Below are positions 54,598-63,394 of a stretch of DNA of 64,000 bases, one piece after another (the stretch's first letter is position 1; every line of letters begins with the position of its first letter). The notes under the pieces are model-generated. The model searched no databases and was not told the origin of the DNA. It was given only the letters and a program-made list of their open reading frames with translations. The DNA is from Stappia indica (GTDB lineage: Bacteria > Pseudomonadota > Alphaproteobacteria > Rhizobiales > Stappiaceae): positions 310,001 to 374,000 of the forward strand of contig NZ_MBQE01000004.1 of assembly GCF_001696535.1 (NCBI RefSeq). Direction: 5' to 3'. A program made the position numbers and the translations under genes.

Positions 54598-55860
54598 ATG
54601 ACCCAGATCGTTCCCATCGCTGCCCTTCTCATCGGCTCCGCCCTGCTGCTGCTTGCAGGCGGCTTGCAAGGGCTGCTGCTGCCGCTCAGGGGCTCGTTCG
54701 AAGGGTTTTCCGACAGTTCCCTCGGTCTTCTGGGTACGGGTTGGGCCATCGGCTATATCGGCGGCTGTCTTCTCACGCCGGTCATTGTCCGGCGTGTCGG
54801 GCATATCCGGGCGTTCGGCGTATTTTGTTCGCTCGCCTCCATCGTCGTGCTGCTGAACCTCGTCTTCATGACGCCCTGGGCCTGGATTCCGCTGCGTGCG
54901 CTGTCCGGCTTCTGTTTTGCCGGGGCGGCGATGGTTGTGGAAAGCTGGCTCAACGAGCGGGCCAGTCCGGAAACGCGCGGCCGCATCTTCGGCATCTACA
55001 CGATGATCAATCTGGGCGCGACGACCGCCGGACAGATGCTGCTGACGCTCGGGGATCCGGCCGGCTTCCTGTTCTTCGTGGTCGGCGCGATGGTCTATTC
55101 CTGCGCGCTGTTGCCCACCGCCCTGTCGACGGCAGCCGCGCCCCAGCCGCTGTCGCAGGTGCGCCTCGATATCCGCTCGCTCTGGCGCAATTCGCCGGTT
55201 GCCGTGATCGGCGTCTTCCTCGTGGGCATCTCGAACAGCGCCTTCGGCACGCTCGGTGCCGTCTACGGGCGGCAGGTTGGGCTGTCCGTATCCTCCATCG
55301 CCACCATGATGTCGGTGGCGCTGCTTGCCGGCGCTCTGATCCAGATCCCTATCGGCGTCCTGTCCGACCGCATCGACCGGCGCATGGTTCTGATCGGCAT
55401 CGCGGTGGTCGGCTGTCTGCTGGGCGCGGCGCTGACCTTCGGCGGGGCCCTGTCGCCGATCGCGATCATCGCGCTGGTCGGCGCCTTCGGCGGCATGATC
55501 TACTCGATGTATCCAGTCATCGTCGCTCATGCGAACGACCATTCCCCGCCGGGCGAGTTTCTCAAGACCAGCGGCGGTCTGCTGCTGCTGTTCGGTATCG
55601 GCTCCGTCGTCGGCCCGCTGCTGGCGGCCCTGATGATGACGATGACACGGCCGCAGGGGCTCTTTGCCGTCACGTCCGGTGCACACGCACTTATTATTGC
55701 CTTCTCCATCTGGCGCATGACCCAGCGCGCTCCGGTCGCACCCGACGAGAAGGAGGACTTCGTCGCCATGGCCTCGGGCGTCCGCTTCTCCACGCCGGAG
55801 ACCCTGGCGCTCGATCCGCGCGCCGAGGACGAAGAGGAAACCTCTCGCGACGCGGCCTGA
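54598..55860 (+). CDS. MFS-type transporter, YcaD-like
   Basis: This 420-residue integral membrane protein has about twelve hydrophobic helices. It begins MTQIVPIAALLIGSALLLLA with LQGLLLPLRGSFEGFSDSSL near residue 25, a pattern of YcaD/CsbX-like major facilitator proteins. A loop GVLSDRIDRRMVLIG near 255 is the classic MFS motif between helices, and an acidic tail (DPRAEDEEETSRDAA) follows. ATG 54598 is the first start that fits the helix. The substrate is unknown; I see no neighbouring pathway gene. Confidence 0.88.
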   Translation: MTQIVPIAALLIGSALLLLAGGLQGLLLPLRGSFEGFSDSSLGLLGTGWAIGYIGGCLLTPVIVRRVGHIRAFGVFCSLASIVVLLNLVFMTPWAWIPLRALSGFCFAGAAMVVESWLNERASPETRGRIFGIYTMINLGATTAGQMLLTLGDPAGFLFFVVGAMVYSCALLPTALSTAAAPQPLSQVRLDIRSLWRNSPVAVIGVFLVGISNSAFGTLGAVYGRQVGLSVSSIATMMSVALLAGALIQIPIGVLSDRIDRRMVLIGIAVVGCLLGAALTFGGALSPIAIIALVGAFGGMIYSMYPVIVAHANDHSPPGEFLKTSGGLLLLFGIGSVVGPLLAALMMTMTRPQGLFAVTSGAHALIIAFSIWRMTQRAPVAPDEKEDFVAMASGVRFSTPETLALDPRAEDEEETSRDAA

Positions 55861-56074
55861 CCCCGTGCGGCAGCGCAAGCTGCCTTGCCCCTTGCGCCGG
55901 CACGTGCTGCGTGGCATAGATCCCGGGTCATCAAGAGAAGGGCTGGCGCCCTCGCCAACCTGCCCGACCGGGCAAGGTGGTCTCCCTGGCACAAAGGATC
56001 GGGTCGACCGGTTCGCGTTTTGGGGATGTGGCCGCAGAATAGCGGCAACGAAACGGTCATTCGATCCGCGCCAG

Positions 56075-56105
56075 TCCTCCTCGGGAAACCGATGGAGGAT
56101 TTTTT
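56075..56105 (+). promoter_or_regulatory. Hairpin that sequesters the ribosome-binding site, with terminator-like T-run
   Basis: TCCTCCTCGG (56075-56084), a GAAA tetraloop and CCGATGGAGGA (56089-56099) form a stem with one bulged T. The 3' arm contains the ribosome site GGAGG (56094-56098), and six Ts (56100-56105) separate it from ATG 56106. It could act as translational switch, thermosensor or transcription terminator. Confidence 0.72.
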
Positions 56106-56480
56106 ATGTCCAGAGCCGCTTCCGCAGCGCCGGCGAAGCTTGATCCCGCAGCCGCAGGCCGCGATGCCCACAGCGCCTTGGTCGTCTCCGCGCCGCTCCG
56201 TCTTTCCGAAATTCGCATGCTGGCCGCCGGCCTGAGAATGCGCGCGACCTGTATCGGCCTTGGCCGGGGCGGGGAGCAGGTGCTGCTCGACGAGGCCGAG
56301 CGCGCGCGGCGCCTTGCCGATCTCGAGCGCCTGTGGACCGGTGGGTGCCGCAGGGCGGTCGACGAAGTGCTGTTCCGCGACATCGCCGCCCGCCATCCGC
56401 AGCTTGCCGTGGCGCTGCGCGCCCGGCTGCGCCGTCGTCAGTCCTCGTCTTCCGCCGGAACCGGGATCGGCCGTCCCTGA
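56106..56480 (+). CDS. Small protein of unknown function behind a structured leader
   Basis: I do not recognise this 124-residue protein. Residues 1-20 are Ala-rich, the centre (LRLSEIRMLAAGLRMRATCI and EAERARRLADLERLWTGGCR) is helical and charged, and the C-terminus is Arg- and Ser-rich. It contains two Cys and no signal peptide or membrane helix. Support for the gene is a GGAGG site eight bases before the ATG, in a hairpin. The last 43 bases overlap the convergent thioesterase gene (56438-56480), which weakens or complicates the call. Confidence 0.5.
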   Translation: MSRAASAAPAKLDPAAAGRDAHSALVVSAPLRLSEIRMLAAGLRMRATCIGLGRGGEQVLLDEAERARRLADLERLWTGGCRRAVDEVLFRDIAARHPQLAVALRARLRRRQSSSSAGTGIGRP

Positions 56481-56842
56481 TCGTCGACCGCGACGAAGGT
56501 GAAGGTCGCATCCGTCACCTTCTCGCGCTGGCCGTGCCGGTGGCGCAGCGCCCAGGCCTCGATCCCGATCTTCATCGAGGTCCGGCCGACGCCCGTCACG
56601 CGGCAATAGACGCAGAGCACGTCGCCCACATGCACCGGGCGGATGAAGGTCATCCGTTCGACAGAGATCGTCACCACGCGCCGGCGCGCCCGCTGCCCGG
56701 CCGCGATGCCGCCGGCAAGATCCATCTGCGACAGCACCCAGCCGCCGAAGATGTCGCCGGCCGCATTGGTATCGGCGGGCATGGCCATCGTCCGCAGCGT
56801 CAGTTCGCCGTTCGGGGTTTCGATGGTCTCCTGGTCGCTCAC
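56438..56842 (-). CDS. Acyl-CoA thioesterase, YciA-like hotdog fold
   Basis: This 134-residue cytosolic thioesterase hydrolyses acyl-CoA to free acid and CoA. The catalytic-region motif PADTNAAGDIFGGWVLSQMD near residue 24 (with the conserved Asp and Asn) and the strand RVVTISVERMTFIRPVHVGD near 55 are hallmarks of the YciA/Acot family. The GTG at 56842 is chosen because AGGAGA lies eight bases upstream; a longer frame has no such site. The C-terminus overlaps the convergent unknown gene. Confidence 0.9.
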   Translation of the reverse strand: MSDQETIETPNGELTLRTMAMPADTNAAGDIFGGWVLSQMDLAGGIAAGQRARRRVVTISVERMTFIRPVHVGDVLCVYCRVTGVGRTSMKIGIEAWALRHRHGQREKVTDATFTFVAVDDQGRPIPVPAEDED

Positions 56843-56916
56843 GGGCGATGTCTCCTGTCTGGTTGCGGAATCGCGAGCATCTGAGCGCAAGCCTAGCCTC
56901 GCTTTGCCGCAACGTG

Positions 56917-56954
56917 AAAGAAAAAGCCCCCGGCTCGCATCGCGACCCGGGGGC
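56917..56954 (-). terminator. Intrinsic terminator of the chemoreceptor gene
   Basis: Read on the minus strand, an 8-base GC stem (56954-56947 with 56933-56926) is followed by TTTTTCTTT (56925-56917). It lies about 55 bases past the chemoreceptor stop and well upstream of the thioesterase start. Confidence 0.9.
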
Positions 56955-57008
56955 AATTGTTTGCGCAAGGGGAGCGCGCTCCCAGCTATGGGTTCGATAG
57001 GTGCGGCA

Positions 57009-59063
57009 TCAGGCTGCCGCGACGTCCTTCAGGAACCTGTCGATCTCGCCGCGCAGGGCATCGGTGTTGCGGGCCATGGCGCCGGATGCGTCGAGGACGT
57101 TGTCGGCGGCGGCCGAGGTGCTGTCGACGGTGTGGGCGAGCAGCTCCATGTTGCGGGTCACCGCGCCGGTGCCTTCGGCCGCCTGTTGCACCGAGCGGGA
57201 GATGTCGCTGGTGGCGGCTCCCTGCTGCTCGACGGCGGAGGCGATGGAGGCGGTGTAGCCGTTCACTTCCTGCATGATCTGGGCGATCTCGCCGATGGCG
57301 GCGACCGCCTCGCCGGTCGAGCCCTGGATCGCGGCGATCTGTGCGCCGATCTCCTCGGTCGCCTTGGAGGTCTGGTTGGCCAGCTCCTTCACCTCGGCGG
57401 CGACGACGGCAAAGCCCTTGCCGGCCTCGCCGGCGCGGGCTGCCTCGATGGTGGCATTCAGCGCCAGCAGGTTGGTCTGCTCGGCGATGGCCTGGATCAG
57501 CGAGACGACCTCGCCGATCTTGTTGGCGGCGGCGGCAAGGCCTGCGACCTTCTCGTTGGTGGAATGGGTACCCTGGGTGGCCTGGTCGACGACCTGGGTG
57601 GTCTGGCCGACCTGGCGGGAGATCTCGGCGATGGAGGCGGAGAGCTCCTCGGCGGCGCTGGCGACGGTCTGGACGTTGCCGGTGGCGGCGGAGCTGGCCT
57701 GCGAGGTCTCGCTGGCACGCTCGGCGCTTTCCTGGGCGGAGGCGGAGAGGGCGCGGGCGGTCTCGTCGAGGCCGTTCGCCGTCTCGCTCACCGTGCCGAT
57801 CAGCGACTGCACCTTGTCGCGGAAGTCCGCGATGAGCTGTTCGGTGCGGGCCTGACGGGCGGCGCGGGCGTGCTCGTCTTCCGACTGCGCGTCCTCAAGC
57901 CGCTGGCGCTCGATCGCGTTCTCGCGGAAAGTCTCGACCGCGCGGGCCATGTCGCCGATCTCGTCGCGGCGCTCGTCCATGCCGGCATCGACAGAGGTGT
58001 CACCGGAAGCAAGGCGTCCCATGACGTCGGTCAGGCGCGCGACCGGACGGGCCAGGGCACCGGCCCCGAACCAGACGATCACGAGAACGGCGAGCAGCAG
58101 TCCGCCGCCGATGGCCAGCATCGTGTTGCGCGCGCTCACGGCACCGGCAATCATCGCCGAATGGGGCACGTCGATCATGACGTACCAGCGCTCGGAAACG
58201 CCTGGGAAGGACACCGGAATGGCCGCCAGGTAGCGGTCGTCGACGAGGCTCGAGGCCTCACCTCCCTCCGACGCGCGGATCAGCTTCAGCACCTCGGCAT
58301 TCTCGACCTTCTTGCCGAGCAGCGAGGCGTCGGAGGTGGAGACCCAGAGGTCGTCGCCGCCGATCAGCTTCACTTCGCCTTCGCCGAAGGGCTTGTTGGA
58401 CGACATCTTGTCGACAATGGCCGTCAGCGCAAGGTCGGAGGTGGCGATGCCGACCGGCTTGTTGTCCTTGCGCACGACCCAGCTGATGGTTGTCATCAGC
58501 ACGTCCTTGCCGTCGATCGGGTAGGTATAGGGCGGCGTGACAAGCGAGCGGTTCTCGCGCACCGGCATGTCGTACCAGCCTTCGGTGCCCGCCTCCTTGG
58601 TCATCACCAGCTGCTCGACGGTCACCTTCTTGTCGGCGCCGAAGTAGAAATAGGGGACGAAGCGGCCATTGGCGTCGGAATACTTGTGGCCCTTGAAGTC
58701 GGCATCGCGACCGTCGAGGCCGTTCGGTTCGAACGCCAACGTCATGCCGACGAGGTTGGGATTGCCTTCCACCGTGCGGATCATCATGTCGCCGAGCCGG
58801 TCGCGGTCCGTCATGCCGTTGGCGATCAGGCCTTCAACTGCGGCAGCGGTCGTCTGCGCAACGGTCAGCGATCGCGTAAGGCCGCCGGATACCTCGTTGG
58901 CATAGGAGGTCAACAGCGCCTGGGCTTCCCGCTCGGCTGCCCTCTCGGCGGCAGAAGACATCACCATCGAGCCGACAAGGCTCACGCCGATGATCGAAAC
59001 GGAAAACAGCGCGCCCGCGCTCACCAGCAGTTTGTTTCTGATCGACAGATCGGAAAAACGCAT
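57009..59063 (-). CDS. Methyl-accepting chemotaxis protein with periplasmic dCache-type sensor
   Basis: This 684-residue chemoreceptor has a first membrane helix at residues 10-32, a large periplasmic region (33-305) with [18 protein letters not shown] and [15 protein letters not shown] segments typical of double-Cache sensors, a second helix near 307-330, and a HAMP domain to about 385. The cytosolic signalling domain reaches to 680, with the hairpin tip [20 protein letters not shown] near 530. There is no C-terminal CheR-binding pentapeptide. The ligand is probably a small organic acid or amino acid, as for other dCache proteins. It is a single gene with its own terminator. Confidence 0.94.
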   Translation of the reverse strand: MRFSDLSIRNKLLVSAGALFSVSIIGVSLVGSMVMSSAAERAAEREAQALLTSYANEVSGGLTRSLTVAQTTAAAVEGLIANGMTDRDRLGDMMIRTVEGNPNLVGMTLAFEPNGLDGRDADFKGHKYSDANGRFVPYFYFGADKKVTVEQLVMTKEAGTEGWYDMPVRENRSLVTPPYTYPIDGKDVLMTTISWVVRKDNKPVGIATSDLALTAIVDKMSSNKPFGEGEVKLIGGDDLWVSTSDASLLGKKVENAEVLKLIRASEGGEASSLVDDRYLAAIPVSFPGVSERWYVMIDVPHSAMIAGAVSARNTMLAIGGGLLLAVLVIVWFGAGALARPVARLTDVMGRLASGDTSVDAGMDERRDEIGDMARAVETFRENAIERQRLEDAQSEDEHARAARQARTEQLIADFRDKVQSLIGTVSETANGLDETARALSASAQESAERASETSQASSAATGNVQTVASAAEELSASIAEISRQVGQTTQVVDQATQGTHSTNEKVAGLAAAANKIGEVVSLIQAIAEQTNLLALNATIEAARAGEAGKGFAVVAAEVKELANQTSKATEEIGAQIAAIQGSTGEAVAAIGEIAQIMQEVNGYTASIASAVEQQGAATSDISRSVQQAAEGTGAVTRNMELLAHTVDSTSAAADNVLDASGAMARNTDALRGEIDRFLKDVAAA

Positions 59064-59266
59064 TACGAACCCCCTGAAGGCCAGTCGCGAAAAACTCCGA
59101 CTTAGTGCCTATAGGGTTTCGCGTTACCATCGACTTAATCATCGGCATCTTTGCCGATTTCTTCCCGACGGTCGCCAGCTCCAGTTTGTTTCTCGAAGAG
59201 TGTGATTCGGTGAAGCACTTCTTCTGGTTGCCGTGATGCGTTTCTGGAAATACCCTGAGGCAGCGC

Positions 59267-59869
59267 CTAGTCCCGGATCGCTTCCAGATCGATGCGGATG
59301 GAGACCTCGTCGCCGACGAGACCGTTCTCGACGGCATAGGTCATGCCGAAGTCGGACCGCTTCAGCGTGGTATTCGCGCTGATGCCGATCACATAGGTCC
59401 CGCCGAAAGGATAGGGGCCGATCTTGTTGAGCGTCACGTCGAGCGTGACCGGGCGGGTAACGCCGCGCAGCGTCAGGTCGCCGGTCACCGTGCCGGTCGT
59501 CTCGGTTTTCGCCTCAGCCTCCGTCATCCGGAAGGTGATGCTCGGATGGGCTTCGGCATCTAGAAAGTCGCCCGAGCGCAGGTGTCCGTCGCGCCGCTCG
59601 TCGTTGGAAAAGACGCTCCCGGCCTCGATCGCCACAGAGAGATCGGAGAGCTCCCGCGTTTCCTCGTCATAGGTGAAGCCGCCTTCGCCCTTCAGGAACA
59701 GTCCCCAGGTCGGGGCGTAGCCGATATGCATCGCATTGAAGACGATGGAGAAGTGGCTCGGGTCGATCCGGTAGCTGCGCGGCTCGGCATGTGCGGGCAC
59801 GGCCGCGACGGCAAGGCTGGCGACAAGAGCGCTGAAGGCAGCGAACCGAACAGGCGTGAACGAGACCAT
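59267..59869 (-). CDS. YceI-family periplasmic protein
   Basis: This 200-residue secreted lipocalin-like protein has a signal peptide (ending AVPAHA near residue 29), then YRIDPSHFSIVFNAMHIGYA near residue 34 and the family core SNDERRDGHLRSGDFLDAE near 90 and GDLTLRGVTRPVTLDVTL near 135. YceI folds bind isoprenoid chains such as polyprenyl or ubiquinone precursors. ATG 59869 follows GGAGGAG; an upstream frame adds an unlikely extension. It is a single gene; the gap before the chemoreceptor (59064-59266) holds only a small hairpin (59139-59156). Confidence 0.9.
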   Translation of the reverse strand: MVSFTPVRFAAFSALVASLAVAAVPAHAEPRSYRIDPSHFSIVFNAMHIGYAPTWGLFLKGEGGFTYDEETRELSDLSVAIEAGSVFSNDERRDGHLRSGDFLDAEAHPSITFRMTEAEAKTETTGTVTGDLTLRGVTRPVTLDVTLNKIGPYPFGGTYVIGISANTTLKRSDFGMTYAVENGLVGDEVSIRIDLEAIRD

Positions 59870-59977
59870 GTGACAAGCTCCTCCCTGATGATCCTCATCC
59901 AGCATATAGGCGGGCTATCCGCGACAGCGAGGGGAGGGCGGCGAGCGGCCGCAGCCAAAGCCGACGGAACGTCCGGC

Positions 59978-60898
59978 TCAGTCGTTCCACAGCCAGGCGG
60001 CACCGCGCACGCCGGAACTGTCGCCGTGAACTGCCTTTCGGATCGGCACGTCGTACTGGTCGGAGAAAACGTGCCGAGGGATCTCGTTCGGCAGCAAGTC
60101 GTAGAGCTCGGCGATGTTCGACATTCCGCCGCCCAGCACGAAGACATCGGGGTCGAGGATGTTGGCGACCATCGCCATGGCACGGCCCAACCGCGATACG
60201 TAGCGTTCCAGGTTGGCGAGCGCGTCCGCCTCTCCCGCGCGGGCGCGCTCCATGATCTCGTGGCCGGAGAACGCGCGTCCGGTCGCCTGCTGGTAGTCCC
60301 ACTGAAAGCCCGTCCCCGAACACCAGCGGTCGATGGTGCCGCGCTTGCCTGTCCAGCAATCTGGCCCGGGGAATTCCTCGTCCGTCATCCACGGCACGGA
60401 AATATTGCCCCATTCGCCGCCGATGCCGTTGCGGCCGCGATGCGCCCGCCCGTCGATGGCGATCCCTGAACCGCAGCCCGTGCCGATGATGATCGCATGC
60501 ACCACATGCGCGCCTTTGCCGGCGCCGTCCGTCGCCTCCGACACCGCAAGGCAGTTGGCGTCGTTCTCGATGCGGACCGGCCGTGCAAGCGCGGCCTCCA
60601 GGTCGCGGTCGAGCGGCATGCCGTTCATCCAGGTGGAATTGGCGTTCTTGACGAGACCGGTTGCCGGCGACAGCGAACCGGGGATGCCGAAGCCGACGGT
60701 ACCGCGCTGGCCCGTCGCGCTTTCGGCGGCCTCCACGAGGCCGACGACGGCGCGGATGCAGCCATGATAGTCATCGCGCGGCGTCGGCACCCGCAGGCGG
60801 AAGCGTTCCGTGCCGTCCCGCTCCAGCGCGATGATTTCCATCTTGGTGCCGCCCCAGTCGATGCCGAGGCGCAAGGGTCCGCTTGCCGCCATACTCAT
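59978..60898 (-). CDS. ROK-family sugar kinase with altered zinc motif
   Basis: This 306-residue cytosolic sugar or amino-sugar kinase has the ATP-binding motif LGIDWGGTKMEI near residue 11 and the catalytic Asp in RIENDANC (D113). The usual zinc-binding set is altered: the GEWGH-type His is Asn165 and the CxCGxxGC motif reads CWTGKRGT (181-188), so only one of the Cys remains. Many fructokinase-type ROK proteins keep this motif. The gene starts one base after the stop of the third importer's ATPase gene, so its substrate may be a sugar released from the imported ligand. Confidence 0.9.
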   Translation of the reverse strand: MSMAASGPLRLGIDWGGTKMEIIALERDGTERFRLRVPTPRDDYHGCIRAVVGLVEAAESATGQRGTVGFGIPGSLSPATGLVKNANSTWMNGMPLDRDLEAALARPVRIENDANCLAVSEATDGAGKGAHVVHAIIIGTGCGSGIAIDGRAHRGRNGIGGEWGNISVPWMTDEEFPGPDCWTGKRGTIDRWCSGTGFQWDYQQATGRAFSGHEIMERARAGEADALANLERYVSRLGRAMAMVANILDPDVFVLGGGMSNIAELYDLLPNEIPRHVFSDQYDVPIRKAVHGDSSGVRGAAWLWND

Positions 60899-60899
60899 G

Positions 60900-62549
60900 T
60901 CAGGTCGTTCTCGCCTCTTCGATCCGGCGGCGCGCCGCCAGCGCGTCCTCCAGGCGGGGTGCTGCCGCCACCAGAAGCCGCGTATAGGGATGGCGGGGAT
61001 GATCGAACACCCGCGCCGTGCGTCCGCGTTCGACGATCTGGCCGCCGTTCATCACCATCACGTCGTCGGTGATCGCCCGCACCACGCTGAGGTCGTGCGA
61101 GATGAAGAGATAGGCAAGCCCGTGCCGGGCCCTGAGATCGGCGAAGAGGTCGAGGATCTGCGCGCGGATCGACACGTCGAGCGCCGAGACCGGCTCGTCG
61201 GCGATGATCAGCTTCGGGCGCGTGACCAGCGCTCTTGCGATGGCGATGCGTTGGCGCTGTCCGCCGGAGAACTCGTGCGGGTATTTCGCCATGTCGGCTT
61301 CCGACAGGCCGACCTCGGTCAGGACGGCCGCGACCCGTTCCTTCGCCTCGCGCCCGTCGATCTCGCCACGCAGCAGATAGAGCGGTTCGGCCACCACGCG
61401 GCCGATGCGATGGCGCGGGTTGAAGCTGCCGTAAGGGTCCTGGAACACCACCTGCACAGCCCGGTGCACCGCCTCGCGCGTTGCCCCGCGTGCCGAATGG
61501 GGATCCTGGCCGAGCACGGAGATCGCCCCGCCGTCCGGCGCCTCCAGACCCAGCAGGGCGCGGGCCAGCGTCGACTTTCCGCAGCCGGATTCCCCGACAA
61601 GGCCGATGCTCTGACCGGGGCGGATGTCGAAGCTGACGCGGTTGACGGCGACCACCGGCGGGCTTTTGCGGAACAGGCTTGCGCGCGGCTGAGGATAGGC
61701 ACGCACCAGCTCGCGCACCGAGAGGATCGGCTGCATACCGTGATTGGCCGGGCTGTGGGCAGGCCCCTTCGCCCGCTTCGGCACATGGTTCGAGGCCGCC
61801 ATCAGTGCCTTCGAATAGGGATGCGTGAGATTGGCGAACAGCGCGGCGGTGGGCCCGCTCTCGACGATCTCGCCATCCTTCATGATCGCCACCCGGTCGG
61901 CCATCTCCGCCACCACGGCAAGGTCGTGGCTGATCAGGAGGCAGCCCATCTTCTCCGCCTCGACGATCTCCCGCACCAAGGCGAGGATCTGCGCCTGGAT
62001 GGTGACATCGAGCGCCGTCGTCGGCTCGTCGGCGATCAGCAGGTCCGGTTGGCAGGCGATCGCCATGGCGATCACGACCCGCTGCCGCTGCCCGCCGGAC
62101 AGCTGATGGGGGAAGCGCTCCGGCGTCACCCGCGCCCGCGCCAGACCGACCCGGTCGAGCAGCACGCGCACCCGCTCCATCGCCGTAGCCCGCGTCATCC
62201 GCATGTGCAGGACCAGCCCTTCGGCGATCTGCTCGCCGATGGTCTTAACCGGGTTGAGCGCGGTCATCGGCTCCTGGAACACCATGCCGATCCGCCGTCC
62301 GCGCAGCCGGCACATCGCCGCCTCGCTCACCGACAGCACGTCCGCCTCGTCCAGCAGGATGCGCCCGCGCGCCTCGGCGCCGTGCGGAAGCAGCTGCATG
62401 GCCGCCAGTGCGGTCATCGACTTGCCGGAACCGGATTCGCCTACCAGGCCGAAGGTCTCGCCGCGGCTGATTTCCAGAGAGACACCCTTGAGGATCCGCT
62501 TGCCGTGGATGTCGACGTCCAGCCCCTCGACCGCGAAGAAGCCGCTCAT
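60900..62549 (-). CDS. ABC importer ATPase with two nucleotide-binding domains
   Basis: This 549-residue fused DppD-DppF type ATPase has, in domain 1, GESGSGKS near residue 37, a signature [14 protein letters not shown] near 155 and Walker [14 protein letters not shown] near 173. Domain 2 has GESGCGKS near 315, [15 protein letters not shown] near 430 and [13 protein letters not shown] near 450. ATG 62549 overlaps the permease stop by four bases (ATGA). It powers the two permeases at 62546-64000. The close coupling to a ROK sugar kinase hints that this peptide-type importer carries an oligosaccharide or amino-sugar ligand, which is inference. Confidence 0.95.
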   Translation of the reverse strand: MSGFFAVEGLDVDIHGKRILKGVSLEISRGETFGLVGESGSGKSMTALAAMQLLPHGAEARGRILLDEADVLSVSEAAMCRLRGRRIGMVFQEPMTALNPVKTIGEQIAEGLVLHMRMTRATAMERVRVLLDRVGLARARVTPERFPHQLSGGQRQRVVIAMAIACQPDLLIADEPTTALDVTIQAQILALVREIVEAEKMGCLLISHDLAVVAEMADRVAIMKDGEIVESGPTAALFANLTHPYSKALMAASNHVPKRAKGPAHSPANHGMQPILSVRELVRAYPQPRASLFRKSPPVVAVNRVSFDIRPGQSIGLVGESGCGKSTLARALLGLEAPDGGAISVLGQDPHSARGATREAVHRAVQVVFQDPYGSFNPRHRIGRVVAEPLYLLRGEIDGREAKERVAAVLTEVGLSEADMAKYPHEFSGGQRQRIAIARALVTRPKLIIADEPVSALDVSIRAQILDLFADLRARHGLAYLFISHDLSVVRAITDDVMVMNGGQIVERGRTARVFDHPRHPYTRLLVAAAPRLEDALAARRRIEEARTT

Positions 62550-63391
62550 GTGGTGCGCCTCTTCAGTCGCGGGTCGAGCAGGTCGCGCAATCCGTCGCCC
62601 AGCAGGTTGAGACCGAGCACGGTGACGACGATGGCAAGACCCGGATAGAGCGCAAGGCTCGGCGCCAGCGCCATCATCGTCTGCGCCTCGTTCAGCATGC
62701 GTCCCCACGAGGCGAGCGGCGGCTGCGCGCCGAGGCCGACATAGGAGAGGCCCGCCTCGGCCAGGATGCCGAGCGAGAACTGGATCGTGCCCTGCACGAT
62801 CAGCAGGTTGGCGATGTTCGGCAGCACATGCTCGGCGATGATCCGCACTTCGCCCTTGCCGGAGACGCGGGCGGCGAGCACGAACTCGCGCGACTTGAGC
62901 GCCAGCGCGCCGCCGCGCGCCACCCGCGCGAAGACGGGAATGTTGAAGATGCCGATGGCCAGGATCGCATTGATCGCGCCGGGGCCGAGGATCGCGGTGA
63001 TCATCACCGCCGACAGCAGTGCCGGGAAGGCGAAGACGAGATCGTTCGCCCGCATCAAGGTCTCGTCCAGCCAGCCGCCGCGCGCGGCCGCCAGCAGACC
63101 CAGCGGCACGCCGACGAGAATGCCGATCCCCACCGCCACCAGGGCGACGGCGATGGATGTGCGCGCGCCCACCATCAGCATCGACACCATGTCGCGGCCG
63201 AACTGGTCGGTGCCCAGGAGATGCGTCAGCGAGGGGCCCTTGAGCCGGTTGGCGACCGACAGCACGTCGATGGGATAGGGCGTCCAGACCAGCGAGATCA
63301 GCGCCGCTGCGAGGACGAAGGCGACGATGGCCGCGCCTGCGACCAGCGTCTTGTGCTGCGCGGCCATGCGCAGTGCTCCCGGGCCAGCCAT
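62546..63391 (-). CDS. Dipeptide-type ABC importer permease (DppC family)
   Basis: This 281-residue permease has the first helix VAGAAIVAFVLAAALISLVW near residue 20, LLGTDQFGRDMVSMLMVGAR near 55 and the EAA-type loop REFVLAARVSGKGEVRII near 185. The short N-terminal arm is typical for DppC. It lies between the ATPase gene (overlap of four bases) and the incomplete second permease, three bases away. Confidence 0.93.
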   Translation of the reverse strand: MAGPGALRMAAQHKTLVAGAAIVAFVLAAALISLVWTPYPIDVLSVANRLKGPSLTHLLGTDQFGRDMVSMLMVGARTSIAVALVAVGIGILVGVPLGLLAAARGGWLDETLMRANDLVFAFPALLSAVMITAILGPGAINAILAIGIFNIPVFARVARGGALALKSREFVLAARVSGKGEVRIIAEHVLPNIANLLIVQGTIQFSLGILAEAGLSYVGLGAQPPLASWGRMLNEAQTMMALAPSLALYPGLAIVVTVLGLNLLGDGLRDLLDPRLKRRTT

Positions 63392-63394
63392 CGC

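Noticed and set aside
55861-56074. Coding potential between the MFS gene and the hairpin leader
   Set aside because: Frames here lack ribosome sites and overlap the regulatory hairpin; I see nothing else assignable.
59139-59156. Small hairpin ATCGGC-ATCTTT-GCCGAT before the chemoreceptor gene
   Set aside because: The six-base stem is too short and its T-rich tail is on the strand that carries no gene ending there.
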